From: Flammula alnicola
Taxonomy: Eukaryota > Basidiomycota > Agaricomycetes > Agaricales > Strophariaceae
Assembly (NCBI GenBank): GCA_015499995.1
Contig: JADNRV010000442.1
Coordinates: forward strand, 1 to 34,250
DNA length: 34,250 nucleotides
Reading direction: 5' to 3'
The notes below the pieces were generated by a model. The model worked only from the letters and a program-made list of their open reading frames with translations. It made no database searches and was not told the DNA's origin. Both the position numbers and the translations under genes were made by a program. Positions 19,754 through 29,233 of the stretch are shown here, one piece after another (position 1 is the stretch's first letter; each line of letters opens with the position of its first letter).

Positions 19754-21566
19754 ATGGATCAGACCGGAGCCGCAAAAAGACAACATACATCGCATAGAGG
19801 AGCTTACCACGATGCTGTTCTGTGCTTTGAGGACTTCAACTATAGCATCATTCATGCCAGTGAAGGCAAACTGAGAAGAGTTGGTGATGGCATCTGCTCT
19901 GCCCGTGTGGAATACACTCAGCATATTGCTACTCCTTGGAATAATGTTACCTCCTGGTCACCCCCCGACAATCCCGATTTCACCCTGGAACAGGATGGAA
20001 CAATGTATGATGATCTGCTTGAGACGGACATTATGGAGGATTTACCCAGCCCTGAAACCAAAAAAAAAAAAAAAAAAAGAGCACGGTTTTGGTAAAGGAC
20101 TTTCTTTGATTCCTTGCATTCCAATACTAAATAATTTACAATATTTTCTATAGAGATGCCCCCATGTTGTATGGAAGGATCTCCATCACCAGATGTATCT
20201 TGATGAGATCATCTGCTGGGCAGGTCGAGGGGACTTTCGCAATCTCAAGGACTGCCCTGATTGTGTAGCACATAGCGCTGAAGAACCGGGCATGCCAGAG
20301 TATCGATGCGAAGAATGCATGCAGCCTGACTTGACCTGTGGCTCGTGCTGTGTCAAACAACACAGGCTGCATCTGTTCCATCGGATACAGGTATGTCACC
20401 AATACATGCATGGAATATCTCGCTGATTCATTAATATAACCTGCCTAGAAATGAAATGGTACTGAATTCCTCTGGATATTGCTCAAATCTCTTGGACTCA
20501 AGATCCAGCTCAACCATGCAAGCATGGTCTGCGGAAACTCTATTCCTTGCCATGCCAACATGCTCATTCTCCACATGAATGGAATTCATTCCATTGCCAT
20601 TCAGTATTGCAGGTGCTCATGCGCAATCCCACAGCACCTTCAATTGCTTCACTGACAACTTTATCCCGCATCTCAGCTCACCGTCAAGACCTGCACAATG
20701 TTCGGGCTGCTACATTATCTGCACAAGCTCGTGCTTACAATAAAGGCATCTACCTATGATTTCTATCATTGCTTAGAGAAATCCACGAATAATACCGGCA
20801 TCAATGTCCCAAAATCGCGTTACTGAGCCCTTTTCAGGATGATTATGCAGTGGCGGCACCTTCAGATGATGAAATGGGTGGGTGTGGCCAATGAGGCTAG
20901 CGGGGTGGCTGGTATTCAGCCTGGTCAATTGGTGATCAGCTGTCCCTCTTGCCTGCGGCCTGGGATAAACTTGTTGGATGGATGGGAAAACGTGCCAGAA
21001 GGAATGAAGTATGTACCTTCCAATTTCACAATCACTCAAGTAGTGTGCTAACTCGTGACAGGTTTCTATACATGGTGTTCATATGTATGGATGCCAACTT
21101 CCACCTCAAGAATCAACTTGTGTCGAACTATTCTCAGGATCCTGGGTTAGGCATAGGTTGGGTGTATATGGTGCCGCGTAAGCCTTATGAGTCTTTTGTC
21201 CTGAATAGAACCAACAACAGCAATGTAAGTCATATTTCAGCTACGTTCATTTGATATAGTGGCTAATCTTTTCCCTCTATAGATAAGTACTTGTGTTGGA
21301 TTGCAGGCACTCGCCAAGGCCAATATGAAATTTTCTGTTGGGCCGAGGTACACTGGGATGAACACTATGGTTTGTGGGCAGTCAGAGATGATTATGCCCC
21401 TGGGTGTTGGAAACCTACAGAAGGGAGAACAGTGCATTTCAATGCTGCATGGATTACTTTTACCTTTGTTGATATATCAAACAGATATTCCAATATGGAC
21501 TACATTTTCAGCTCAGCTCTCCAATCTATACATGTGTTCCTTGTTCTTATTGGCTATGACATCGCC
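19754..21566 (+). pseudogene. CxC2-KDZ transposase, N-terminal two thirds, cut by element E
   Basis: Exons 19754-about 20092, 20154-20390, 20449-21008, 21062-21224, 21283-21431 and 21485-21566 are joined by short GT-AG introns. Exon 2 holds a cysteine cluster (CPDC, YRCEEC, CGSCCVKQH, FHRI) typical of CxC2 modules fused to KDZ transposases. Later blocks match the KDZ core: SLGLKIQLNHAS, RHLQMMKW, FICMDANFHLKN (first catalytic Asp), NYSQDPGLGIGW, MPLGVGNLQKGE and NMDYIFSSAL, ending LIGYDIA (second Asp) where element E begins. The Glu-bearing C-terminus is absent. In-frame TGA codons at 20452-20454, 20653-20655 and 20824-20826 stand where Trp, Arg and Arg are expected. An A19 run at 20060-20078 lies at a frame change. 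It is inactive. Confidence 0.85.
20060..20078 (+). repeat. A19 homopolymer inside KDZ transposase exon 1
   Basis: Nineteen A residues encode a Lys run. The frame open from 19754 ends shortly after (CGGTTTTGGTAA), whereas a different frame, AGC ACG GTT TTG then GTAAAG, would splice cleanly to the next exon. Slippage of this run explains the mismatch. Assembly length error is an equally good explanation. Confidence 0.7.
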
Positions 21567-22221
21567 CAGTACTTTTCACTCCCCCACTGATTCCACGTGG
21601 AATGGGAGGGAATCCATGTGGAATGGAGGGAATCCACGTGAAATGGAGGGAATCCACGTGAAATGGTTATGGAATCCATGTGGAATGGAGGGAATCCACA
21701 TGGAATTAGAGGAAATTTCAATGAATTCTGGTGAACAAGATAATCTGAGCACTTAGATAGCAATTTACTGTGGGCATCAATCCAAATATATTTATTTAAG
21801 TTACAAATTACATGGTATATACTACAAAAAAAAAAGCTCACAGAAAGAAAATGAGCCGCAGGAATACCTGCGGCTCATTTTCGACGTACCAGGAGCCACG
21901 CTCATGCACCTGCAGGATCGTCATCGTTGTGTCATGGTCACAGTGGGGTCGCCTCCATGGTCACATCATCTGTGTCTCCATGGTCACGTCGTCAGCCCTT
22001 CCATGTGTGTGGCGTTGTCGCTTCCAGCGTCGCCTTGTGGGTGCTTCATGGTCATGTCGTGGGCACTTCATGGTCATGTCGTGGGCACTTCATGGTCATG
22101 TCGTGGTCATGCAGTTGTCGCATCTGTTGTCGTCATGTTGTGGTCGTGTCTGTGGTCGGAGCAGGGTTGCCTCTCTCGGCACATCATTGGGCCTGCCATG
22201 GTCGCAGTGTCGTCACCTCTG
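21567..22221 (+). mobile_element. TIR element E, 5' part, inserted in KDZ transposase
   Basis: The left end CAGTACTTTTCACTCCCCCA at 21567 is followed by tandem GGAATCCATGTGGAATGG, an AT-rich spacer, a 12-bp-stem hairpin (21851-21878) and a degenerate, partly CpG-depleted version of the CGTCGT body (21895-22215). It is closest to element A. The right half and right end are missing: at 22222 it meets the end of an inverted 474-bp repeat. The putative left duplication is ACATCGCC (21559-21566), and its partner is not in the window, nor is the rest of the transposase. Confidence 0.75.
21851..21878. repeat. 12-bp stem hairpin in element E
   Basis: ATGAGCCGCAGG pairs with CCTGCGGCTCAT around a four-base loop. 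It is the counterpart of 217-240 in element A. Confidence 0.8.
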
Positions 22222-22515
22222 TTGAAGAGACCGCGAGCAGCTAGCTGTGAACGGACTACTATTCTTCTTACCTAAGCTATTTTTAGCACATAGTAAAGCT
22301 TACAATGTAGTCCAAATGTTACAAGTCCAGACATTACAATGACAGACTGCTAAGGACTAGAGGAAACTATGCAAGATAATGAGGAATGCGCACAATAATG
22401 AAGGCATTATCATTAGTAACTATTGAGATAATAGTCAATACATCTAATGAAGTGTACGGAAATAGGCGCCTTTCAGTAATATATTAACCATCCGGCCTAC
22501 ACAGGCAATGGTCTG
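22222..22515 (-). repeat. Inverted partial copy of the 474-bp repeat (third copy)
   Basis: The reverse complement of 12990 down to about 12710, starting exactly at the unit's GGTCTCTTC end and losing similarity near 22515. It retains AGCTATTTTTAGCAC, GTACGGAAATAGGCGCC and CCATCCGGCCTA landmarks. The exact abutment with element E marks a rearrangement or nested insertion breakpoint. Confidence 0.8.
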
Positions 22516-23460
22516 CGCGGAAATTTCCCGCGGGCGATGGTGCAAGCAGACTGAGGGCCAGCCTAAAGGTTACCAACAGTTTGATCTGGAAGCAACTCAC
22601 ATTTTTAAATCTCAGTCGGCTGACGGTCACTGAGCATAGGCTGCCTGCGATCTCGGCTAACAGCCTGCGGGCAGCTTGAAGGTCGATTAGTACGCACTAT
22701 ACCGCATTTGGTAAACTCTCCGAGACCACAATCCTGGTCTATTCATGAAAATGGGCTTAAATTCAATATTTATTGCACCTGTAGGGCATATGTACCACGA
22801 GAACAGGAGGGAAATAGCAACAGGGACATAATGTAATATAAATATGGCAAGACTAGAAACTTCCAGCGAAGATAAATCAAACCTGGTCGAGGCGGCACCG
22901 TGACGTGGCGCCGTTTGAGAATAACCTCTCACCATTGCTTGAAAGCATGTCTATAGAAGGATGATGAGACCTCTCTCTATCATGAACAGGGGTAATGAAA
23001 GAACTTACACTGGGGGGGATGTCTTCGATGACCATAATTGAAGGTCTTCCGAGTCAAGCTTGTGCTGACTCCTTGGTGCCAAAAGTGATACCATTGGAGA
23101 TCAGAAGAGGAGGCTGAGGGCTACTCAAGCACAGAGGGAGGAAGGAAGGATGGGCAGCAGAAAGCGAGGGGGAGGAGGGAGTCAGAATCGAAGGACTCGT
23201 GCGTTGGTTGAAGTTCAACATGGCGGGAGAGGACAAGCTTTGCTGGCGGTCACAGCGTGATGTGAAGGTGGAAATTCTCTAAGTCCATAAGCGACGCGCT
23301 GCCCGGAGCTAGCCGTGCATGGGAACGGCAGTCTGTAGGCAGAGTACAAGCAGATATACAAGATACGTACAAGCACAGTATGTAGGTGATGTGCTGGCGG
23401 TGTTTGCTAGCAACCAGTGGTTTAAATACACGAGAAGCTTGTAGGTCAATTTACGCTCTG
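22516..23460. other. Unassigned stretch between repeat copy 3 and element D
   Basis: About 0.95 kb with no recognised gene. A minus-strand frame beginning MLNFNQRTSPSILTP at about 23221 is Ser/Pro-rich and could be a first exon (ending near CCAATG|GTATCA at about 23090). No continuation was found. The rest looks like decayed promoter or LTR-like sequence. Confidence 0.3.
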
Positions 23461-23468
23461 CTTGGAGG
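23461..23468 (+). repeat. 8-bp target-site duplication of element D (left)
   Basis: CTTGGAGG, identical to 25645-25652, directly outside CAGTACTTTACCC. Confidence 0.88.
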
Positions 23469-24847
23469 CAGTACTTTACCCTCCCCCACGGATTCCAGGT
23501 GGACTCCGGGGACTCCAGGTGATTCCAGTGGACTCCAGGTGGACTCCAGGTGGAGTCCACCTGACTACACTGAAACTTGTGTATTTCTACTTAATCCACC
23601 TGGAGTCCACCTGGAGTCTAGATGGAGTCCAGGCAGACTCCAGGTGGACTCCAGGTGAATTGCATTTTAGGATGGACTCTGTTAAGAAAATGTATTCAAG
23701 TTATTATTCCAAGTGGAGTCCAGGTGGAATCCCAGTGGATTCCTGTCAAAATTTCAATACCCTTGCAACCTTAGGTATTCACTAATAGTTACATTTGATA
23801 ATTAAGTATATTAAAAATAAACTAATACAAAAAAAGTAATATACAGATAGTGTAGGAAAATGAGGGCGAGGGAGGAGGCACCGGACACAGTATATACAAG
23901 CAGCCTCGTCATTGGTGTCGTCGTATTGGTGGTGGGTTAGTTGTGGTGTGAGAACAGAAAGGATGGGGCGGGGGTGGCTTACTGGCCACGCGCGGTCATC
24001 GGGGTTCGTTGTGGCTGTCATTGGGTCATTGTGGCTATCGTGGGTGAGGAGTGAGGGGTGGTGGTGAGGTGTCGTCCACGCTGAGGTCAATCGGGCCTGG
24101 TGGGAGCAGGAGGGGGATGGTGGTGTCGCTGGCGCTAGTTGTAGGGTTCACGTTTAGTGGCCATTCGTAGCTCGTGGCAGGTTTTGGTGCCCACGGCGTC
24201 GTCACCTGCTGGAGAAAAGGGAGTGTGGGGGGGTTAGTTGGTTAATGGCAGGGGAGCACTGGTCTGCGCGTACCTGGTGGCCGTCGTCTTCATCTTCGCA
24301 AGCTCTCGCGGTGTCGGCGTCATGTTTTGGGTTGGCACTGAGGCGCGGCAAGCGGGGTGGCAGCCCCTGTGGCGTGCTCGTTTGCAGCCGCTAGCGTTCG
24401 GGGCTGTCGTCGGTGGTATGGTGGGGAATTGCGCACCCACGGGCGAGGCCGTCGCCTCCAGCCCCGGCATCTGCAAAGTGGGGAGGGTGGGTCAGCGATG
24501 TCGTGTGGCATCGTTTGCCACGTACCTGGTGGCCTGCGTGGCCCTGGCATATCCGCCACCTCTCCTGTCCTCCTCGCGCTCTTCCTCCTCAGCATCGTCG
24601 CTTTCGTGGGCCATCCGGTGTCGACGTGGCACCATCGTTGGCGTTCCTACCCACCCATCCAACGAATGAACGACAGCACAATGTCGTGCTGCTGCTGGCG
24701 TTGCCGTCGCGTGCTCATTGTGGTGGTCGCGTGGCAGTTGTGCTTGTGGTGGGCGGTCGCATGTGACGCTGCTGTTGTCGTCGTTTTCGGTGCCCATGGC
24801 ATGTTGCTGCTACGAGGGACACGGTGGGGGGTCAGCCGTCATTGCAG

Positions 24848-24910
24848 GGTCGTTATTTACGACGTACCGTATGGGCCTCCCATGTCCTGGGTCCCCCCTT
24901 TCGTATCCAA
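24848..24910 (+). repeat. Conserved block in element D
   Basis: Contains ATTTACGACGTACCGTATGG, GGGCCTCCCA, CCTGGGTCCCCCCTTTCGTA. It is collinear with the blocks in A, B and C. The downstream edge (CGCGGCGTG) has diverged. Confidence 0.72.
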
Positions 24911-25204
24911 CCTCCTCCCCTCCCCCTCGCGTGGTGCTTCCTCGTGCATCGTGTCGTGGTTGCGACGTGCGGTGCCAATGACGAGCCACGATGGCTCATC
25001 GGCGTGCATCCACGGGGCTCTTCGCAGACGTCGTGGGGTCGTGGTGAAGGGCGGTGGTGATGTGGGGTTGACGAAGCTGGTGGGAGGCAGAGGTGTGGTG
25101 GTGGGAGGAAAGAAAGACGCCGACGTGGCAACGCGCAGCCACGGTCGACGTCGTGCCAAAGCGTGCTGAGCGGATAGGGTACATGATGACAGACATAGCT
25201 TATG

Positions 25205-25296
25205 CTTGCAACGGTTTCGTGGCCCAGTGGTTTATTTCGCTACTAATTATCTACATGAGATCGAGTGTTCGATTCTCACTGGTGCATAATTTTTTC
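25205..25296 (+). other. tRNA-like pol III module in element D
   Basis: An A-box-like TGGCCCAGTGG (25220-25230) and B-box-like GTTCGATTCTC (25267-25277) are 36 bases apart, with an AGTG/CACT T-stem-like pairing and a T6 run (25290-25295) that could terminate pol III. Acceptor pairing is not evident, so a functional tRNA is unlikely. Confidence 0.5.
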
Positions 25297-25644
25297 AACA
25301 TGTAAATAATGAATTAAATAATAAATATGTAACAAATAATTAAAATTGGCATTTGTCCGCCCGGATTCCGGCTGGAGTCTGGGTGGATTCTGTGGAGTCC
25401 GGCTGGAGTCCGGCTGGAAATTACTACATTGTTAGTTCACTATGTCAATCCGGAGTAGTCTGGGTGGTCCGGATGGTCCATTCGGAGTTCTGCTGGACTC
25501 CGGGTGGACTCCGGGTGGATTTAGAACAATAATTTGGCTGGGCTGCCACCAAAAAAAAACTGACTGGACTCCGGATGGACTCCGGGAATCCGGCCGGACT
25601 CCACTGGACTCCATCAGGAATATGTGGGGCAGGGTAAAGACCTC

Positions 25645-25652
25645 CTTGGAGG
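25645..25652 (+). repeat. 8-bp target-site duplication of element D (right)
   Basis: CTTGGAGG immediately after the terminal GACCTC, partner of 23461-23468. Confidence 0.88.
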
Positions 25653-25713
25653 CTAGCTGACAGGTCACCTGCAAGTTGCATGGCCTACGGGTAACCTGCG
25701 CATGAACCATTGG

Positions 25714-26120
25714 CTGTACTTTACAGTGCCCCACCTGTCCACATGGACTCCACGGACTCCACGGAATTCCATGGACTTTTTGTGGACTTTCAACTTAATG
25801 GTGTATTTCTTACTTTTGTAAAAATTAGTCCACGGATGTCCATGGACAGTCCACACAAAGTCCACAAAAAGTCCACAAAAAGTCCACACAAAGTCCAACC
25901 CATGGACTTTACACTAAATATTCTGCATGTGGACTCTTCGTGGACTTTCTGTGGACTTGAATGACTTAGAAGAAATACAAGTTAGTATTATATTTCTGTG
26001 GACTTTCTATGGACTTGAAAGGAATTTGAATATATTATCCAAAAATTATCAAGTTAGTTAGATATTTGTGGATTGTCCATGGAGTCCATGGACTGTCCAC
26101 GGACTTTTTGTGGACTTCAA
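25714..26120 (+). mobile_element. Truncated TIR element end, F1
   Basis: CTGTACTTTACAGTGCCCCA at 25714 and the following GGACTCCACGGACTCC run are nearly identical to the left end of element C at 27109. Dense GTGGACTTT/AGTCCACA subterminal repeats run to about 26117, but no body, tRNA-like module or right end follows. The sequence passes into the 3' end of the KDZ-associated gene. It is either a deletion derivative or a solo end. No partner for the flank ACCATTGG was found. Confidence 0.68.
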
Positions 26121-27100
26121 TAGAATTTGTATGGCTTAGAGCTTACAACTAAAATACATCAAAATCATCATTGATTTCAAGCATAAATATCAAGTCAGTT
26201 ATGAAAAAAGTCAGTTATAAAATACAGTATATACAAGTACAAGCTAAATTTCCATTCCATCTTCCTCATCCTCATCTTCATCACTTTCTACACTCAGACC
26301 TTTTCTCTTTCTTTCTTGTTTTCTCTGTTGTTTTTCCAAAACTAATTTTGTATGCTAAAAGATCATCACATGCAAAAACCAGTTAAAGTTTTTGCCCTTC
26401 ATGCGTTTGAAAATAGAATCATATCCACCCAACCAAGAATTCAAGTGTTCACATGCCTAGAATTTGATACATTAGTAAAATGAATTATACTTCCAAATTT
26501 AAGATATACCTGTGTATTAAATGCTCGCTTAAAATATTCCCGTCCATTTTTGTCTGTCTCCTTTACAACAAGATTTGGGGCAGATCCATCAAGTGGGGCT
26601 AGATTGCACCACTTGCGACATAAAAAGTCGGTAACTCGGTGATTGATATAGTGATATGAATCAACAACCATTCGTGTAGTTTTCTGCCAGCTGTCCCATT
26701 TTTTTAATGATATAGCTCTTGCAAGAACAAGACAGGCCTTATCAATGCAGACATAATCAGGCCTTGATTCCTCTGTGGGGTACACTCTTTCCAAGAATTC
26801 CAAGATATTGGTTGGAGATTCAGCTTTTACAAATTTTGTCCAAGCAATCACAACTCCACAAGGTGCACAAATAGTTTCAACACAGTAAAATCTTGAAGGA
26901 CCAAAGTAATTCTTTTTTGGTCGTTCTTCAGCATTTTCATCATGAGGTTGGACATTTCGTTGAAGAGGTTGTTGCCAAGGTTGAATATTTTCATTAGGTC
27001 TTTTCAAAACACGCCTAACACCTGAAAGTGTACTGCGGCTATGATCTTGAATATACTTTCGCCATTCAGGCTGATGCTCTTCACAGGCTTGTGTTCCATT

Positions 27101-27108
27101 GATTTTAT
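27101..27108 (+). repeat. 8-bp target-site duplication of element C (left)
   Basis: GATTTTAT, identical to 29226-29233, in the codons for the end of the CxC6 cluster of the minus-strand gene. Confidence 0.9.
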
Positions 27109-27519
27109 CTGTACTTTACAGTGCCCCACCTGTCCACATGGACTCCACGGACTCCACGGAATTCCATGGACAATCCGCGGACTTTTAACTTAATGACATT
27201 TTTCTCATTTTTGACAAAATTAGTCCATGGAAGTCCATGGACAATCCACACAAAGTCCACACAAAGTCCACACAAAGTCCACGCCCAGTCCAGAGCATGA
27301 AATTAGCAGTGAATATCATATTTGTGGACTTCTGTGGACTTTTTGTGGACTTTGCACTTAGAGGCAACTTAGAGTTACCTTCAAGTGGAAATACTGAAGT
27401 CCACGGACTCTCTGTGGACTCCATGGACTAGGCATCATAATCAAACATTACAATTTAACAAATGGATGATATTTGTTTTAAAACTATTAAAATACACAAA
27501 GTATACTACTGAGGTACAC

Positions 27520-28820
27520 AATGGGTAGTGGTCAACTTACAGATGGGGGACAAACAATGGCGCGGCTAGGTGTCATGGACATGGCACAGCCACATCCACC
27601 GGTGAGCCGAGGTCCAGGTACAGGTGCGGGGTTGTGCTGGCGGCGGGGCCGTCGTTGGCAGCCCTCGCCACGCTCGTGTGTGGGGGGGTTGTCTACGGGC
27701 GTCGTCGGGTCATGGTCAGGTCGGTGGTCGCGGCGCATGACGTGGCACCGTCGCGTCCGCCACTGTCGGCCGTCATGTCGGGTCGGGTCGGTTGCTGCGT
27801 TGGTCGTCGTGGCGTGGTCGCATCGGTCGTCGTGGCGGTCGTTTCGGTCTTCGTGTCGTGTCAAGTCGGTGGTCGCCTCGTCGCCGCGTTGGTGGTTGCG
27901 GCGGTCGTTGCGTTGTCGTCGTGTCGGTCGTTACGTCGGTTGTCGCCTCGTCGCGTCTGTCGTTGCGTTGTCGTCGTTGCGACCGCGACGTCGCCGTTGC
28001 GTGCCCGTCATGGCGGTCGCATGGCGGTTGTGGTGGTGGGCGGTCGCCTGCGGTGTCCACGGGAGCCGTCCGGCTTGCTTGGGACCTGCGGTGGCGACGA
28101 GGAGCCACGAGGGCTCGTCGGCGTGCGTTCCGGGGCTCGTCGTGGCTGCCATGGGGTCGTGGTGTCGTCGCGCTGTCGGTTGTCGGCGCCCGCGAAGAAG
28201 GGGGAGGTGGCAGGCCCGCTGGCGTCGGTGTGGTTGACGTGGCACCGTCGCCTCCGTCGCCGCGCTGTCGTTGTCGTTCTCACCGCCCACCGGACGTCAG
28301 AACGACACGGGAGCACGACTTGTGCTCCCGCTGTCGTTGCCGTCGGGTGCCCGTCATGGCGGACGCGCGACGGGTGTGGTTGTGGTGGTCGGTCGCGTGG
28401 CACATTGCCGTGGGCGTCGTTTCGGTGCCCGGTGCGCACATCGCATCTGTGGGGGTGGTTAGCCGTCGTTGCGGGGCGTCGTTTACGACGCACCTTATGG
28501 GCCTCCCACTTCCTGGGTCCCCCTTTCGTATCCAACACCCCCGCGGCGTGTTTTCCCTCACGCGCCGCGTCGTCGCGCCGCCCTGCTGGCTGGGTTCTGC
28601 GTAGCCGCGCTGTCGTCGTCGTTGCGTGGTACGCCGGTGGTGACCGCCGTCGCTGCCGTTGTCGTTATCGTGGTCATGGCCGTGGCCGTTGTGGTCGTGG
28701 TTGTGGTTGTGGTCGCGGTTGTGCGGTGGCGGGTGGTCCTCGCGAAGAGGGATGGTGGTGGGAGGGAAGAAACGTGGTGACGTGGCAACGTTGCAGCCGC
28801 GTCACGACTTCGGTAAGCAG
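27520..28820. other. GC-rich CGT-repeat body of element C
   Basis: The same composition and landmarks as body A: a GTCGT-rich left part, stem at 28309-28329, block at 28478-28580, and tail GATGGTGGTGGGAGGGAAGA...GTGACGTGGCAACGTTG at 28750-28800. Open frames on both strands encode only V/R/S or T/R/D-rich strings, so they are composition artefacts. Confidence 0.7.
28478..28580 (+). repeat. Conserved block in element C
   Basis: CGTTTACGACGCACC, GGGCCTCCCACTTCCTGGGT, CCCCCTTTCGTATCC, CCCGCGGCGTGTTTTCCC and CGCGCCGCGTCGTCGC appear in the same order as in element A (1138-1235). Confidence 0.78.
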
Positions 28821-28881
28821 TTGCCGGTTTGCCGACGTGGGTGGGTCTAAATATAACTAAATTTTGCAATGTAGAAATGCC

Positions 28882-28969
28882 TGCTTGGTGCAGGTGGCTA
28901 GAGCGTGACAGTAGTGATATTGTCGGACTCTTCGGTTCAAATCCCCACTATGGTGTTTTGTTTTTTTTC
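28882..28969 (+). other. tRNA-like pol III module in element C
   Basis: A-box-like TGGTGCAGGTGG (28886-28897), GGCTAGAGC, then a consensus-like B box GGTTCAAATCC (28934-28944), 36 bases later, and a TTTTGTTTTTTTT terminator-like tract (28956-28968). Of the three modules this has the best B box and terminator. T-arm and acceptor pairing are poor, so it is a tRNA-derived promoter rather than a tRNA. Confidence 0.55.
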
Positions 28970-29225
28970 ACATTATTATTAATATAATAAAGGCAAGTCC
29001 ACAAAAATCCACGGCATTGTCCACGGACAGTCCATGGAGTCCGCACCCAAAATGGACACTGTGTGGACTTTGCATGGACTTTGTGTGGACTGAAAATTGC
29101 AATTTGGCAGGTGTTTTCACCAAAATCAAATCTGAAAAAAAATTGCAAAAAATCCGCGGATTGTCCACGGAGTCCATGGAGTCCGTGGAGTCCACATGGA
29201 ACAGGTGGGGCAGTGTAAAGACCTC

Positions 29226-29233
29226 GATTTTAT
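29226..29233 (+). repeat. 8-bp target-site duplication of element C (right)
   Basis: GATTTTAT, partner of 27101-27108. Precise loss of the element with one copy restores the minus-strand frame across the join. Confidence 0.9.

Larger units (their letters stand above)
23469..25644 (+). mobile_element. TIR element D, complete, 8-bp TSD
   Basis: Flanked by perfect CTTGGAGG duplications (23461-23468 and 25645-25652). Left end CAGTACTTTACCCTCCCCCA; right end inwards GAGGTCTTTACCCTGCCCCA. The left subterminal repeats are CCAGGTGGACTCCA-based (23490-23745). The right ones are CCGGCTGGAGTCCGG-based (25365-25625), so the two ends use different repeat words. The interior holds a GC-rich body (about 23870-25150) with the conserved block at 24848-24910 and the tail at 25085-25140, then a tRNA-like module. 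It codes for no transposase. Length 2176 bp. Confidence 0.9.
27109..29225 (+). mobile_element. TIR element C, complete, 8-bp TSD, inside the KDZ-associated gene
   Basis: Flanked by GATTTTAT on both sides. Left end CTGTACTTTACAGTGCCCCA; right end inwards GAGGTCTTTACACTGCCCCA. Terminal inverted repeats continue through CCACCTGT(T)CCA and GGACTCCATGG/GGACTCCACGG. Subterminal zones with AGTCCACA repeats are at 27140-27430 and 28990-29200. The GC-rich body (27520-28820) has a palindromic GGGAGCAC/GTGCTCCC stem (28309-28329), a GAGCC/GGCTC hairpin (about 28100-28118), the conserved block and tail. A tRNA-like module follows. It has no transposase. The intact TSD and strong similarity between its ends suggest it is among the younger copies. 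Length 2117 bp. Confidence 0.92.

Noticed and set aside
28882..28969. Functional tRNA gene
   Set aside because: A and B boxes are present, but the acceptor and T stems do not pair and no plausible cloverleaf forms.
25714..29225. A single large element from 25714 to 29225
   Set aside because: A second complete left end with its own matching 8-bp duplication exists at 27101-27109, so 27109-29225 is a separate insertion and 25714 is a truncated copy.
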